NCBI GenBank assembly: GCA_914767715.1
Contig: OU612074.1
Location: 21,378,062-21,438,061 of the forward strand
Origin: Membranipora membranacea
Lineage: Eukaryota > Bryozoa > Gymnolaemata > Cheilostomatida > Membraniporidae
Reading direction: 5' to 3'
DNA: 60,000 nt
The position numbers and the translations under genes are program-made. Positions within the stretch are counted from its first letter, which is position 1. Every line of letters starts with the position of its first letter. The notes under the pieces were generated by a model that saw only the letters and a program-made list of their open reading frames with translations, had not been told where the DNA came from and made no database searches. This document shows positions 12,575-24,800 of the stretch, in pieces.

Positions 12575-12645
12575 GTTTTGATAGCACGAGGTCCTGGGTT
12601 CAATTTCCCCTCTTGTTATGAGAGATCTCCCTGCTCATATCCCAT
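12575..12645 (+). mobile_element. tRNA-derived SINE-like fragment
   Basis: GCACGAGGTCCTGGGTTC followed by AATTTCCCCTC resembles the B-box/T-arm of a tRNA-derived SINE (consensus GGTTCGANNCC, here GGTTCAATTTC). No good A box is seen upstream and no boundaries are visible. Confidence 0.35.
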
Positions 12646-12789
12646 AACACGCCGAGCAACATAAACCGACACCAACTGAACTGACTCAAAAGTCGCCACT
12701 TCTCTAACGACAACTCTACAACTATACTGTGTGGAACATTCTTAGTCAACCGACATCAAAGAGGCTGTCTATCAGTAATAAACCTATTA

Positions 12790-13310
12790 AGACAAGAAAT
12801 TTCAAAAGTTGAAACTTGGTGCATGGCCAACAGGCTCACTCTAAATTATTCAAAAACGTTCCAAATTATTTTTAAATCGCCAAAAAAGCAAATTGTTTTG
12901 GCGGAATATAAAATTGATCTCAGCTGTAAAACACAATTTTTTAGGCATTATTCTTGACTCTAATATAACTGATATGAATCACCTCGTGGACCACTGCTGA
13001 AAATTCAACCTAATTTTAACATTGATTAGGGCAGCTCTCCCTTATTTTGATAGCAAAACAATGGTTGACCTGTATTACCGTTGTTTTTACCCACATTTAA
13101 TTTAAAAACCTGAATTCTGGGGCCATGCCACGACACAGATCTCCATTCCATTTCAGTTTCCATTCTTCAAAAAAAGTATGTACATGTTATTCTGAACAAA
13201 AAACCCAGAGAAAATGTCACATCATTTTTAAAACATAAGGAATCATGTGAATTCAAATGCTATTTGAATTTTGTACTTTAAAACATGCTCAACTACTAAA
13301 AAAAGCCAAC
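12790..13310 (+). pseudogene. LINE RT thumb-region fragment
   Basis: The frame near 12815 encodes WCMANRLTLNYSKTFQIIF, the 'W...N.L.LN..KT....F' pattern just after the catalytic block of Jockey/CR1-type reverse transcriptases. It continues in shifted frames to about 13230. Stops and frameshifts make it a short relic. Confidence 0.6.
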
Positions 13311-13559
13311 CGATCGGGATGAGAGGTCCTTGTTGTGCACTCGCTTGTCACTGTACAACAAGCACCTAAAGGGGGTGGAGATGGGGTCTCAGACTTGTGT
13401 GCCCGCGCGCCTGGCTCCCTGTCTGGGGGACAGTGATGACTGCAGCTGGAAGGGGCACTTGTCCTGTATGTGTGTCTCGTATTTGACCTTCAAGCTTTAC
13501 AATTGGGCTGTCTACGCTCTAGCGCAGGCTATAAGACTGTCCCTTTGCTTTTGACATAT

Positions 13560-16500
13560 TTCTATTGCAATTATCTACATTTTTTGATTTAATCTTTTTT
13601 TGCCTTTCTCTGAGTCATACTCAATTGAACTTTATCTATATATGTTATCAATTTTATCTCTAGCAATAAACACACATGAAAGAAAAAATTGTCTAACAGT
13701 CTTCGAGTTAGGGTGTCAATTACCTTTCTGAAATGTGCAGTCTCACACCACTACCATCCCTCATATCGGACAAGGGATAGAAATACCCATATAGATAATT
13801 ATGACAAACCTATACACAAAATGACCTAATGACCTAATTTTACACTAGTACCCACTCGGTAGCTAAAACTACATGCATCTTTAGTGGCTAGTTATTGCAT
13901 AGCACCTTTTACGTGATAATCCCATAATAACCTAATACTAATAGTTATTTTTCCGGCTGCTTTGCGATGCCAATCAATGTTGCAGCTAGCTTTCTGGATA
14001 TTGTAATCCTTATTTCTTTTTTAGACTGCCATAGAAAGACAGAGCATCTTAAAGAAACTCAGTACCATTCACCAGCTACAAGCAAACAAATAACCACACC
14101 TACTGAAGCATCAGTGTTGTGATTTAAAAAACATTTATGGGCGTTGTAGCCATTTATAATGATTTAAGAACGAGGATTTATATTTTGGTCCATTTCCATA
14201 ATTTTTATATAATCCCCATAGGGGAAAATGGAACTCTATCCTCTGTGCTCCCATAGATCTCAGCCAAACCTCAAATGTATTTTCCGGTAATTATTTATTC
14301 CTCTCCCTGAGAATAAAGCTTAGAATTCATTTTATACGATTATTTTATTAATGGTGTATTTTGATAAAGTATAACAGCTTCAATACAATATAATGAGTGA
14401 TGGATAACCAAAATTTTCTCTTTTTTAAACCAAGGACTAAGCAACATCCTAATAATATGCAAGTTGCGATTGTTATCAATGGTCTAGAAAAAATTGATTG
14501 AGAGAAATTGAATTGAATTCAATGCACTCCACTGTGCAATCAAAATGGTTTTGACGCCACCACCAGCATCATTTGCGACGCAGCAAACAGCAGAGTTGTC
14601 GAGTTAAGTAGGTGATACTGTTTACCTGAAATGACCCTTGCAAAAAATCTTCATGTATTAAAATGAGCAACCAGATACACTACTCCGGCTTGAGCTTCTT
14701 GAAGACCTGTTCATGGTTTCGTTCGATCCAATGAGTAGATTTGATTCTTGCAATTTTAGCGTTGTTCTAGTATCGCGTTTGATTTTTATTAGTTTCTTTG
14801 ATCTTGAAATCTACAAATACACTCACACCAGTACCTTGTGATTCAAATTGATATGATAAGTTATACCATGGTTCTATAATCAAATGACGATTGGTAAATG
14901 ATACATCTTCAACTTGGCAACTTTTTCAGCTAGTGTTGCTGAATCTATTGATTGCAGAGATCATCATAAATAGAGTTTCTGCTTCCAAAAATGATCTAAT
15001 TTTCAATATACACGCCTCCGTATATTTAAAATTAAACAATAAAATGAAACAGATCAGAGCAAAAATCGGCAGCAACAATGTTTCCTTCATGTCAAGCAAG
15101 TTCATATTCAAACAAGAAAAGAAATGTAGGAGCGCTCATATCAGGTTCCTTGACCAGAAAGCTCACCATCAAGGTTGCGCTGTCAGCTGTCTCTATACAG
15201 ATTGTCTTAGTTTAATTGTGCCCTGTCAATAATTACTGCAATTACATGCATACTTTTAGCACAGAACTCGCCTGTCGTAAATTCATGATCACTCTGTTTG
15301 GACAATTCCAACAGTAAACGGGGATGATGCTGTTATGATATAAAAAATACAGATCCGCAGCACTAGTACTCATGAGTTTGGTCTTGTCAGGTTCTAGATT
15401 TTTCAGTTCACCAACTCAACATGTAACTACCCCCAATAGCTGTGATATCTGTAGGGGTAACAGTATATTGTTAACAGTGATAACATGGCAAATCTGAAAA
15501 CAGTCCGCATATTCATTACCATGTTGACTGATATAAACAAGGTGCCCCTCCTCAATATTTAATTTATATCTCAAAAACTTAATAAACATAATTCCTACAT
15601 CTCAACTTTTGGTAACCTATCACATTCATTCATAAACATGATCTAGGGAAACCCAATTAGTTCATTGTTGTAGAGTTAAGTTTCATATAAATACTATGTG
15701 TATATATATCATGTATATATATATATATATGACATACAAATCTATAACAGAGGAACATGTATGGTCCTTGAATCATTCCGCTCCTAACTGATAAGGGGCC
15801 AAAACTCTGAATTCAAAACATGGGAAAAAGGACCTCTTATTTAATGAAGGTAAAATAAAAACATCCTATGTAGATTGATTTTATCGATTAAATATGTTTT
15901 CACTGTTCAATTATATTGGTTCAGTTTTTACCCAGTTCAGAATATGTTTGAACCGGTTACCTTATTTCCAAACAGTCTCATGACAATTTTTATGTACTTA
16001 GGAATAGAAGCGAGACAATTTTTTGCAGGTGATTTTTAGAGTGGCTGAGCTACATTAGAGAGTGTGCCTATCTCTGAAACTTTTCTCTCAGAGACTATGA
16101 TGACACAAACTGTTGATTTAGTGTTTGAAAACTCATTGATTATACTATTATAATTGCAGTCACATTGAAAAACATCAAATGTTAGATGGAACTTTTCCTG
16201 TTTCACTGCTTAACAATATAATAATTGTGTACCATCTTTTCGCCTGCAAAAAGAGGCATTTTACCGCTTAAGTCACTAAAGTTGACAAGCTATTCATAAT
16301 AATTCTAAGCTAGATTTTTCATTTAACTCAGTGATAAGTATCAATGAAAACGATTTATATTGATAATGTTGAATGCTCAATGTCTAGTAATTAAAAATTT
16401 TGACAAGTGTTTTTAATAATGAATTTTTATTATTATAATTATCAGCTAGTTGTCTATCCATGGAGAGAGAGGAGACAACTGGTGTTTGATTAAAAAGCAT

Positions 16501-16900
16501 TAAAATCCCTATCTGATTACTCCGCCTGTAACATGTCAAATTGCAAGTCATATTGCTTTTTGCATGATGGAACCATATTCTGAATGGACAATTTGGAAAT
16601 GAATTTGTCTAAATTGAAAGACTAAAGGAGCGAGGATTTTGAGCAACGTTTGTTTGTCAGGATTTTTCTAAAAAGGCTTCACCACTCGGCAGCAACAGCC
16701 GGCATAACGATAACCAGCGTGAAATAATCAGATCTGTATTTCAACAGTAACTTTGCCGTTCGATATGCTGTCCAACTGTTAGTTTCAACTGTGTCCCCAA
16801 TCTTATAAAAAATATCATATTAGAGAGTTTGATGGTGCAGGCAGTGTTGCGTACTAAATGCATTTTAAGTACTCAGTTCCATTAAACACTCATACAACTT
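13560..16900. other. Long noncoding stretch, nothing recognised
   Basis: No convincing exons or elements. It holds an AT dinucleotide tract at about 15700-15731. A sequence near 16240 (GCCTGCAAAAAGAGGCAT) is shared with 3868-3885, probably the end of an old dispersed repeat. Confidence 0.4.
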
Positions 16901-16904
16901 CCTG

Positions 16905-17040
16905 AGGTGCAATGGGTGTTATAAGACCTGTGGCAGGTGCTGTATGGAACACAACAAAACTGTATAGGCCTTGAGTGCTGTAAGACGTGTCCCATACAGC
17001 ACAGGCCACACGCCTTACAACACCTGTTGCCAGCGCCTGT
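16905..17040. mobile_element. Hairpin MITE, copy A
   Basis: Left arm GGTGTTATAAGACCTGTGGC...GGTGCTGTATGG pairs with right arm CCATACAGCACAGGCC...CGCCTTACAACACC, giving an imperfect inverted repeat of about 60 bp per arm with a short loop. It shares the GTGCTGTATGGGAC/GTCCCATACAGCAC core with 20524-20690. No certain target duplication. Confidence 0.65.
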
Positions 17041-17349
17041 TTTTAATGCCCATTCAGAAAAGCATAAACTTTTGTAATGCAAATTCCATCGGTTATTAAA
17101 AATGGCGTGATGCTAACTTTTGTCAAGGTTGATAAATCCCATGAGAAGATAAGGCATATTGCCAAACCTAACTTAAATGGTTGAGCTCAAGTGTATTACT
17201 AACTCATTGGTTCATTGATAACAGTTGGGTTTTGCTATGATTCCCACTCTCCCTGTATTCTCTTTTTTATTATAGGGAGTTGCCTTTTTTTGGAGTTATC
17301 AATTGTCAGTTGGGGCGAAACATAATATGGGCATTGAGTATAGGCAGGA

Positions 17350-17440
17350 GCAGCGGACTAAAGACCCAAAAATCAGCGGAACATAGACCCATACGGAACA
17401 TAGATCCGAACGGAACATAGACCTGCACCCGTAATTTTTG
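17350..17440 (-). repeat. Dispersed repeat with GGTCTATGTTCCGC motif, copy 2 (inverted)
   Basis: Read on the minus strand it gives AAAAATTACGGGTGCAGG then three copies of TCTATGTTCCG(T/C) and ends TAGTCCGCTGC, matching 8275-8350 in order. The short motif repeats at about 19-22 bp intervals. Confidence 0.6.
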
Positions 17441-17479
17441 CCCCTTGTAACTTAACTGGTCAGTTTATCCTCGATATTG

Positions 17480-17815
17480 AGAGTTTTCCCCATTTGTACA
17501 AATATTCGCACATCACACTACTCATCAAATCTTCAAACCTAGATGTAGAATCTCTGAAATCTTACCCTCCCGTGTCTAATCTATCTTTCATTTCTAAGGT
17601 TATAGAGTCTGCTGTTGGGAATCAGTTAACAGCTCACCTTAACAACCATTGATCACTTGATCTACACCAATCAGCTTACCGTCAGGGACATGGCGTTGAA
17701 GCAGCTTTTCAGAATGTCTACTCATCTATATGCCAGCGAAAAGATTGTGGTTGAACAGTGCTTCTGATTCTCCTTGATTTGTCAGCAGCCTTCGATACTA
17801 TTAAATTTTGGATCG
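17480..17815 (+). pseudogene. LINE reverse transcriptase N-terminal fragment
   Basis: The plus strand encodes SNLSFISKVIESAVGNQL, then HQSAYRQGHGVEAA and, after a stop, LLILLDLSAAFDTI (RT block A). This is the common 'LPFLSK..E......QSAYR..HSTETAL....LLLDLSAAFDTI' pattern of non-LTR RTs. It is cut off abruptly at about 17810 and is internally stopped. Confidence 0.75.
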
Positions 17816-17873
17816 GGGGCAGGCAAGTAAAATTCAGGGGTAGAAAAGATCTTGGGTTGAGCTCATTGATCTG

Positions 17874-18058
17874 GTGTTGAATTCCAACTTTGTGAAAAAA
17901 GAAGAGATGCCTCCTCTTCTTCTCCAACCCATAGACCTCCACAACCAGTATGATAAGGTGGTCTGTGCCCTTGAGGCAGTCAAGGGCCAACTAGTAATGT
18001 GTAGTGACATGTACCAAGGAGTAAATCCTTTCATGTACTCAGCAGTATTGTCGTGTAA
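17874..18058 (+). other. Unassigned open segment
   Basis: The plus frame reads smoothly (PPLLLQPIDLHNQYDKVVCA...) and ends at a possible GTAAGC donor near 18055, but has no recognised domain. An overlapping minus frame and the minus frame at 18160-18290 (LYNTANRTAVNGLGNF, ending at a GTGAGT) are alternatives. I cannot say which, if any, is coding. Confidence 0.2.
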
Positions 18059-18575
18059 GCTCATGTATGTTACATGGACTGACCACCATGAATATTGCAC
18101 CTTAATATGATGATTATATTTTGATTTGGCTTGCAAACATTACTCACAGCTGGGATGTGGTCTAGAGTGGAATCAAGGGTACTTGGAGTGGAGAAGTTGC
18201 CGAGGCCATTCACTGCAGTTCTGTTAGCTGTGTTGTATAGTGTGGCTGTAACAGCTTCATTCAGATCCTCATGGGTCCTCATATGCATACTTAGCACTGT
18301 TGACACCAATAAGTGTTTGCAGCAAGACTCGATTCATGTTTTGGCCATGAGTAAACTTTCAGCCTAAATAAAATAGTCGCAACGGGCGAGTTTAATATGG
18401 GCAAGTAGGCCACCTAAAGCGAGCCAAATTTGGCCCACGAACCATAGTTTGAGCCTTCGAAAGTCATAATTGCTATCCATAATGTTCAAACATACTTTTG
18501 GTCTTTGACTGCTGATGGTATAGCAAATGTGACCATCAATTGAAAAACCTTGAAAAAGCATTCATAGGCACCATA

Positions 18576-18647
18576 AGCAGAGTGGCGCAGTGGAAGCGTG
18601 CTGGGCCCATAACCCAGAGGTCGGTGGATCGAAACCACTCTCTGCTA
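18576..18647 (+). tRNA. Initiator tRNA-Met (CAT)
   Basis: This 72-nt sequence folds as a full cloverleaf: acceptor AGCAGAG/CTCTGCT, anticodon stem CTGGG/CCCAG with loop CCCATAA (anticodon CAT at 18608-18610), and T arm GGTGG-ATCGAAA-CCACT with one G-U pair. The A1:U72 pair, the T loop starting with A rather than T, and the GGG/CCC anticodon stem pairs are hallmarks of eukaryotic initiator tRNA. Box A (TGGCGCAGTGG, 18583-18593) and box B (GGATCGAAACC, 18626-18636) are intact, CCA is not encoded, and a T4 tract follows. It looks functional. Confidence 0.96.
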
Positions 18648-18650
18648 TCA

Positions 18651-18654
18651 TTTT
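18651..18654 (+). terminator. Pol III terminator of tRNA-iMet
   Basis: A TTTT run four bases after the discriminator base of the initiator tRNA, the usual Pol III stop signal. Confidence 0.7.
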
Positions 18655-18659
18655 AATGT

Positions 18660-19442
18660 TTCCCTTGAACAGTTAAAAGTGTTGCGCCTTCGTATCAAAT
18701 TTCTCAAGTTGTTATAAATGTAATACACTTTCAGCTATGCAACATGATATTTGCCCCAGCTTTTAGCTTCAGGAGAATAACTGATCCAATGTTCTATTAT
18801 TCATTGCTGTAGAGAATTGTAACTTTGAATGATATCAATATTTGGTGTTATTACCTTATTCGCATATTCATGACCTGTGTGATCGTCCTAGAAGCTCTGC
18901 AGACTCAGTGTGCATGAATAATCCATCGTTTCGATTTGACACTCCTGCAATATTTGCCAACATCAATTTCTAGGGATGTATTTACCAATGTTTCATCCAT
19001 ATCATTCTGACGTGAGCGAGGAATCCATTTATGTTTATAGCAGCATCCGAACGAAGTTTGACACATTTTCCAAAACTAGCAAATACTTGGGCTAGAAATT
19101 TGAAATAATTTTGATCAGAAAGCAATTGCAGAATAGAACTCAATTTGACCACACTTGACCCTCACATAAGATAAAATACATAAAAAAATCCTGAATAAGT
19201 AAACAAATACCTACCGCTCAATGATATAATTCTTAATTCATGAGACAATAGTTAGTTATGAACAAACATGCTGTAACTACAGGCAGCTGGAAGCTGAACA
19301 AGATATGAATAATTTTTTTGGAGAGTATAGTTATCTGGTGATTAGATTAGGAGAGTCACACTCTCTCCCTCTCATGTTGCTACATTGTCACAATTCCATT
19401 TTTTATATTTATATTTTGTAGTGTAGGTTCTTAGAATTGTGA
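18660..19442. other. Intergenic between tRNA-iMet and the channel gene 3' end
   Basis: No coding signal or repeat seen. It probably includes the 3' UTR of the minus-strand channel gene. No canonical AATAAA was identified with confidence. Confidence 0.4.
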
Positions 19443-21856
19443 TCAGGCTTTTGGAGTATTCATTACCACCTCTCCCCAGAAGCATCCATTAGATGATCCC
19501 TTTCTTTTCTTTATGCAGGCTAACATTATAGCCTCAAAAATCTCACAGATTGTGAGGATGCTTACCCCAACAAAGAGGCCCAGCTGCCCTCCGATTTCAC
19601 CTATATGTGACAAAATAACGAAACAAAATTAGCACCTTGCCTTTGCCCTATGTTAGGTAAGCTTACGATCTTGCCTTTGTGATGATAATGGTAACCATTG
19701 CAACAAATGAAAAACAAAACCATCATATTATATAACCCTAACCCTTCATAATTTCCTTTATGAATAGGGAACATGCATCAACTTATTAACAAACTGCAAT
19801 AGACCGGATCGTTAGGAAAAACACTTACTGATGAGGCCGATTTCATCCAATGCTTTCTTTTCCTCAACTGTAGTAGCCATCATAGTTCTGTGGTAAATTC
19901 TCAGCCCAACAACATTCTTTCTAAAATACAGTCAAGTCAAATAAACCATCAGGAGACTCTGTAGCTTCGAAACATCCGTGGAACACTATCAGTACTTTAA
20001 TTGTACAAAGAGTCTCTTTGATAATGTTTTTGTCAGATTAGAAGTGATATCCAGATAACAAGTCATGAACCAAGCTGCCAAATGTGTTGATACCTAGCTG
20101 AAGACTGATATACTCACAATTATTTGCATTTTAAATTAGGGTGACTCTCAAGAAAGAGGCAGGGAAATCTTTCGGGATCAATTATCTCTGATACTAGGCT
20201 ATGTGTACTCTAGGTATGTAAACCACGAAACTTGTTTACTTATCATAAATTGATTCTTAAATTGTCAGACTTATGTGAAAAGCAGGTATATGACCTAAGT
20301 AACTCAAATATCGTTAGTTCATAGGGCGAGCAAAATATCTAAAAAGATCAAGATTGCGGATCAAGCCTTTAACTATGCTGTGAAATAAAAACAAACAAGT
20401 ATGTGGCCAGCCTTTTATCTCCTTAATTCTCTTTCTTACTTTTATTACCCAAGTTTCCAAGTTTGATTATTTCTCAAAGCCAGTATTATACATTACAAAA
20501 GTTAATGCTGTTATGAATTGGTACTAAGACCCGTCATTGGCGACGGATGTTCCAACATGTTTGGCAAGTGCTGTATGGGACGAGTCTTACAACATTCAAG
20601 GACACTCAAGGTGCTGCAGGGGACGTATGATCGATGTAAGAGATGTCCCATACAGCACCTGTCACATATCTCACAACATCTGAGTGTTGGATCGGAATAG
20701 CTACCTCAGATATGTCTTAGCGCTGAACATGGGCTGAACCATCAAACCCTCTACTACACCTTTTTCATGAAACTGGCTTCTATCCTAACAGAACTGGACA
20801 TTTTCTCTGAAATGACACTTACTTGTAGAAACTGTCACCGTATGCCCGCACAATATAAGACCCAGACTCACTTCCATAATAATTCTTGTTCATATCAAGA
20901 ACGACTCTGTGATCATCAGTAAACTGTGAATATGACACTTGGGGATCATACTCTGTATCTTGACAGCTAATTGGGCAATCACACATTGTCTGTATGTTTT
21001 CTGTCACTTCACCTGAAAGAAAGGCTCGAGGACCTAGATAAGGAGCGTTGAGCTGTAACATTTCAACTCTCTGTTCAGCTGTCGTGATTGGAATTCAAAA
21101 TAGTCGAATTCAACATATCCAGATGGTTTGTCAAGCATAACACTTTACTTTTGCCTTGTGATTTTCTCCTCTTCAAACATTTTTCAACAAAACTTTGAAA
21201 AATGATCAACTCTTAATCTCAGGATTGAATTGAGAAGCTTTAGGTGTGTCGTCTCTGACTACTTAGACTACATACCAAGTGTAGGAAGAGCACAGTGTTC
21301 AAACTCATATCTGTTACAATTTGATTTCTCATTGTTAAGTCTCCTGCCAAAATCTGTGAGTGAAAGAATATGGATGAAGCAGCGCATAATTTCATCCCAT
21401 GCTGAATAGCTGAGCGTTTAAAATTTATGCAACTCAGATAACTAGCAGATTATTCATAATGAAACTTGTGTATCTGGAACTGGCAAAATGTCGATAAAGA
21501 CGTTTAAACTGAGTTGATCAATGCTTATCTTAAACTTAACTTATCAGTGATTATTGTGATTGTGGTGATCTATACATTGTTTCATCTACATTTCAATGTG
21601 CAGTCTATCGTGCGCCAACCTCTCTCTAGAACTATGCTATTTATAAAATACCTCAAGATGAGAGAATTGAGTGGCTGATACCTGTGTTGTTTAGCCTAGC
21701 TTCAGCGACATAGTATAGACGGCACCCACATTGCTCTAGGACTGTGATAAGCTGACATTCCTCTGCGCATGAAGAGAATGAGTATTTCTCATCTGGTTCC
21801 AGTCTCGGTCTCTTTTCCTCGTCAAAATTACCCCATGGCCTTGTCTGACGCATATA
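19443..21856 (-). CDS. Channel exons 12-16: thumb, palm, TM2 and C-terminus
   Basis: Exon 12 (21856-21682) RPWGNFDEE and YSFSSCAEECQL with VLEQCGCRLYY; exon 13 (21353-21276) NCNRYEFEHCALP; exon 14 (21012-20823) CDCPISCQDTEYDPQVSYSQF; exon 15 (19920-19829) NVVGLRIYHRT...EEKKALDEIGLI; exon 16 (19600-19443) SEIGGQLGLFVGVSILTICE (TM2 with G-x-S filter), then a 20-odd-residue basic tail and TGA at 19445-19443. A GTAAGC inside exon 16 looks like a donor but overlaps the conserved filter, so it is read through. The cytoplasmic tail is short compared with mammalian ASICs. Confidence 0.9.
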
Positions 21857-24800
21857 CTGTGGATAAAACTCAAAAAGATTAACTGCTCATTGACAATATA
21901 GACTGGTTTGTTCTGTGAAAATCCAGATTCGAAAAATATTGGAGCAGTCTCTTGTTTTAAAATGATCATTTTGAAAGTAACATGTGTGTAAGTCTCCCCT
22001 AGGATTGTTGGAGATGGTACTTACATCTTGTACTCTTACCTTAATGTATCAGTTGCTTCAGTGGGTAGATTCACCTGAAATACATTACTGGGTTCTTCAG
22101 ATGTTATGCTGAATAATCTCAATCGAAAACAGAAACTTCCGATTAAACCTCTACTGTGTTGTTCAACACCAACCCAAATTTTTTTGAATCCATTTTGTCT
22201 TTTGGTATTTGGTGAACTCATGAATTTAATTGGATTCAACCATAGACCTACTAATAATAAACCTAGACAGGTGACAGATATAGAGCTTATACAGTGAGCA
22301 GTGAGGCCTATAATAACTGGAGTTCCCCAATGACACAACGTTATTGTGCTGTGCACAGTGCATGCTGCAATGAATGGTTTTACTATATGAGCGTGACTGA
22401 TTATTAGCTTTAATGGCATTTTTCTCATAGAAATATCGTAGACCGATGCCTAAAAGTTAATTTTACCTGAAAGGTGAAGTACCAAGCAACGCCATAGTCT
22501 CTGAATATTTTCTCTAGCTTAAATATTGAATGAGATACAACCATTAGAAGTCGGCAATATCTGTAAACGTTGATACATTATAGCAAGGAGCAACAGTGAA
22601 GATAAATAATGTGTCTTGTATTGGTTGTAATAATAAATGAGAAGTCTTATTCTTATTATGCAACTGAACATCCAGAAGTACCACTGGAAGTATGAGTTGC
22701 GTACTTTATACCATGATATGCATAGATAGACCAGTTACTGATGCTGAAATATTACCAATCTATTGATTTTAGGTCGGATATTTTCATTTTTCTCTGATGT
22801 TATCTTCTGGGTTTCGTAATGAACTCGTAGCATTATGTATCGGTGGATAAGGGATCTGATTGTTGAAGTGGAATGCACAGCACATTTCATAAATCCATGC
22901 AAATTTCCTAAAAGAATATGGTTGAGGACTCTGTTTCGGGTTTTGATGTTTGTGTCAACACCATTGCATGTTATATAATTGCGGAGCAGTTGCTCGCTCA
23001 CTACGAAGAGCTTCTTTGTGTTGGGAGAAAGTACAACAAGCCCGCCCCTATTCTTGACGGACACCAGTGTAGTATCATCATTTGGGTCATTAGTGTTTGT
23101 ATCTATAAGTGAATCTCTACAGACTGAACAATTCAGTTTTGTCGAGCGGATGACATACCCTCCTACAAAGTAATCGAATAAGCCCATTCAATCAATGTTG
23201 GTCCCTATAGAAGGTGATGTTTATGCATGTGGTAACTTTGTAAATCTAGAAGGGTGGTAAGTACTAGTTGCAGATCTTTTATGAGTGAAAAAAAAGTAAA
23301 CTAAACTAAGAATCATACCAGAACATGATGTTTGGGGTTTTTGTTACACCCCCGTCATAAGAAACGTCAAGTCCAAGCCTCTTAAAATTTTTAGCAACAC
23401 TATCTTGCTTTTATTAGTTTTTTCAATAATTATTATAGCTTGTTGTGTGATGTGAAAATTTAAAAGGAGTATATAGTTCAAATGAAAGTTTGCTGTTATA
23501 AAACTAAGCAACTGAAATGCTACTTATGGGGACGTGTTACAAACCCCTTGAGCTACAATACAGATGGACGCAGCATGTGCAAGGTTGACCAAGGTTATAG
23601 CTATTTTTAGCTAGCCATGCTTTGAGTCATCAACTGATTGCAGCACACCCACATGGTAAGGCCTTTGTCTTTCAGAACGCATAAACAAATATTTTCATGC
23701 AACAGTCAGTCATTGAGTCATGATATTTCCGACTTCTAATGGACGTAACTCACTCAATATTTGAGTCAGATACAAAATTCAAAGACTTACAGCTGGCTTG
23801 GTCCATCACATTTCACATAACATTAACTTGCTTGGATAATTTTTCGATGAATCTGTGAGAAAAATGCTATTTTCTTGCTGCAATGCTTAAAAAATGTATC
23901 ACCGTTTACAGATATTGCTGGCTTCTAATGGTCGTATCTCATTCAATATTTGAGCTAGAGAAAAAATTCAGAGACTATGACGTTGCTTGTTACATCACCC
24001 TCCAGATAAAATTAACTTGTAGGCATCAGTCTTCGATATCTCTATGAGAAAAATGACATTATAGCTACTAATCAGTCATGCTCATATAGTAAAACCATTC
24101 ATTTTAGCGCTCACTGTGCACAACACAGTAACGTTATGTCATTGGGGAATTCCGGTTATTATAGGCCTCACTTCAGCTGCGCAGGTCACCTGTCTAGGTT
24201 CATTATTAGTAGGTCTATGGATTCAACTCATTGCATCAGAAATTGATCGTGAATCAGTCACAAACTTCAGCTGATATACAATGCTCAGACTAGTTGGTAA
24301 TCTTTTCTTTGTTTGTGACACCAGCTTACCTTTGTTTGTGATAGAGTAATATCAGCTTGGCGGCCAACACCTACATTAATTCCCTCTTTGGTCATGTCAG
24401 GCGCCTCACTCTTAGGATGTATCCGTACTTTGACACCAACAAACGGCAGTAAAGTTGTATATTCATACTACCATTATAGAAGGACCATTCCTTGTTATCA
24501 AACTTTATCAACTTTTGTCAATACTTGTTGAGAGGACAATTGTCCTCTCTTACAAGCATTGACTTGAAAGGAGATCTGTTCGTGTTACCTTTAGCTCTAT
24601 ACCAAGCTCCAACAACACCGTTTCACTTTGACTGATATTAAATTAACTAAAAACTGTTCAATTGCAAACTCACATGCTGAATGTCAAGTTTGATTAGTAG
24701 TCCATGGGCCGGTCCTGGAGCGGTCTGAATCACCCGACTATCACCTGCACCTCTTCCAACTATGAGATCATCGTGATTAAAGGTGTAACAGTTACCCAGT

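Noticed and set aside
22036-22428. 130-codon minus frame as an exon
   Set aside because: It runs across the end and inverted repeat of the P-type element and the flanking intron; no domain.
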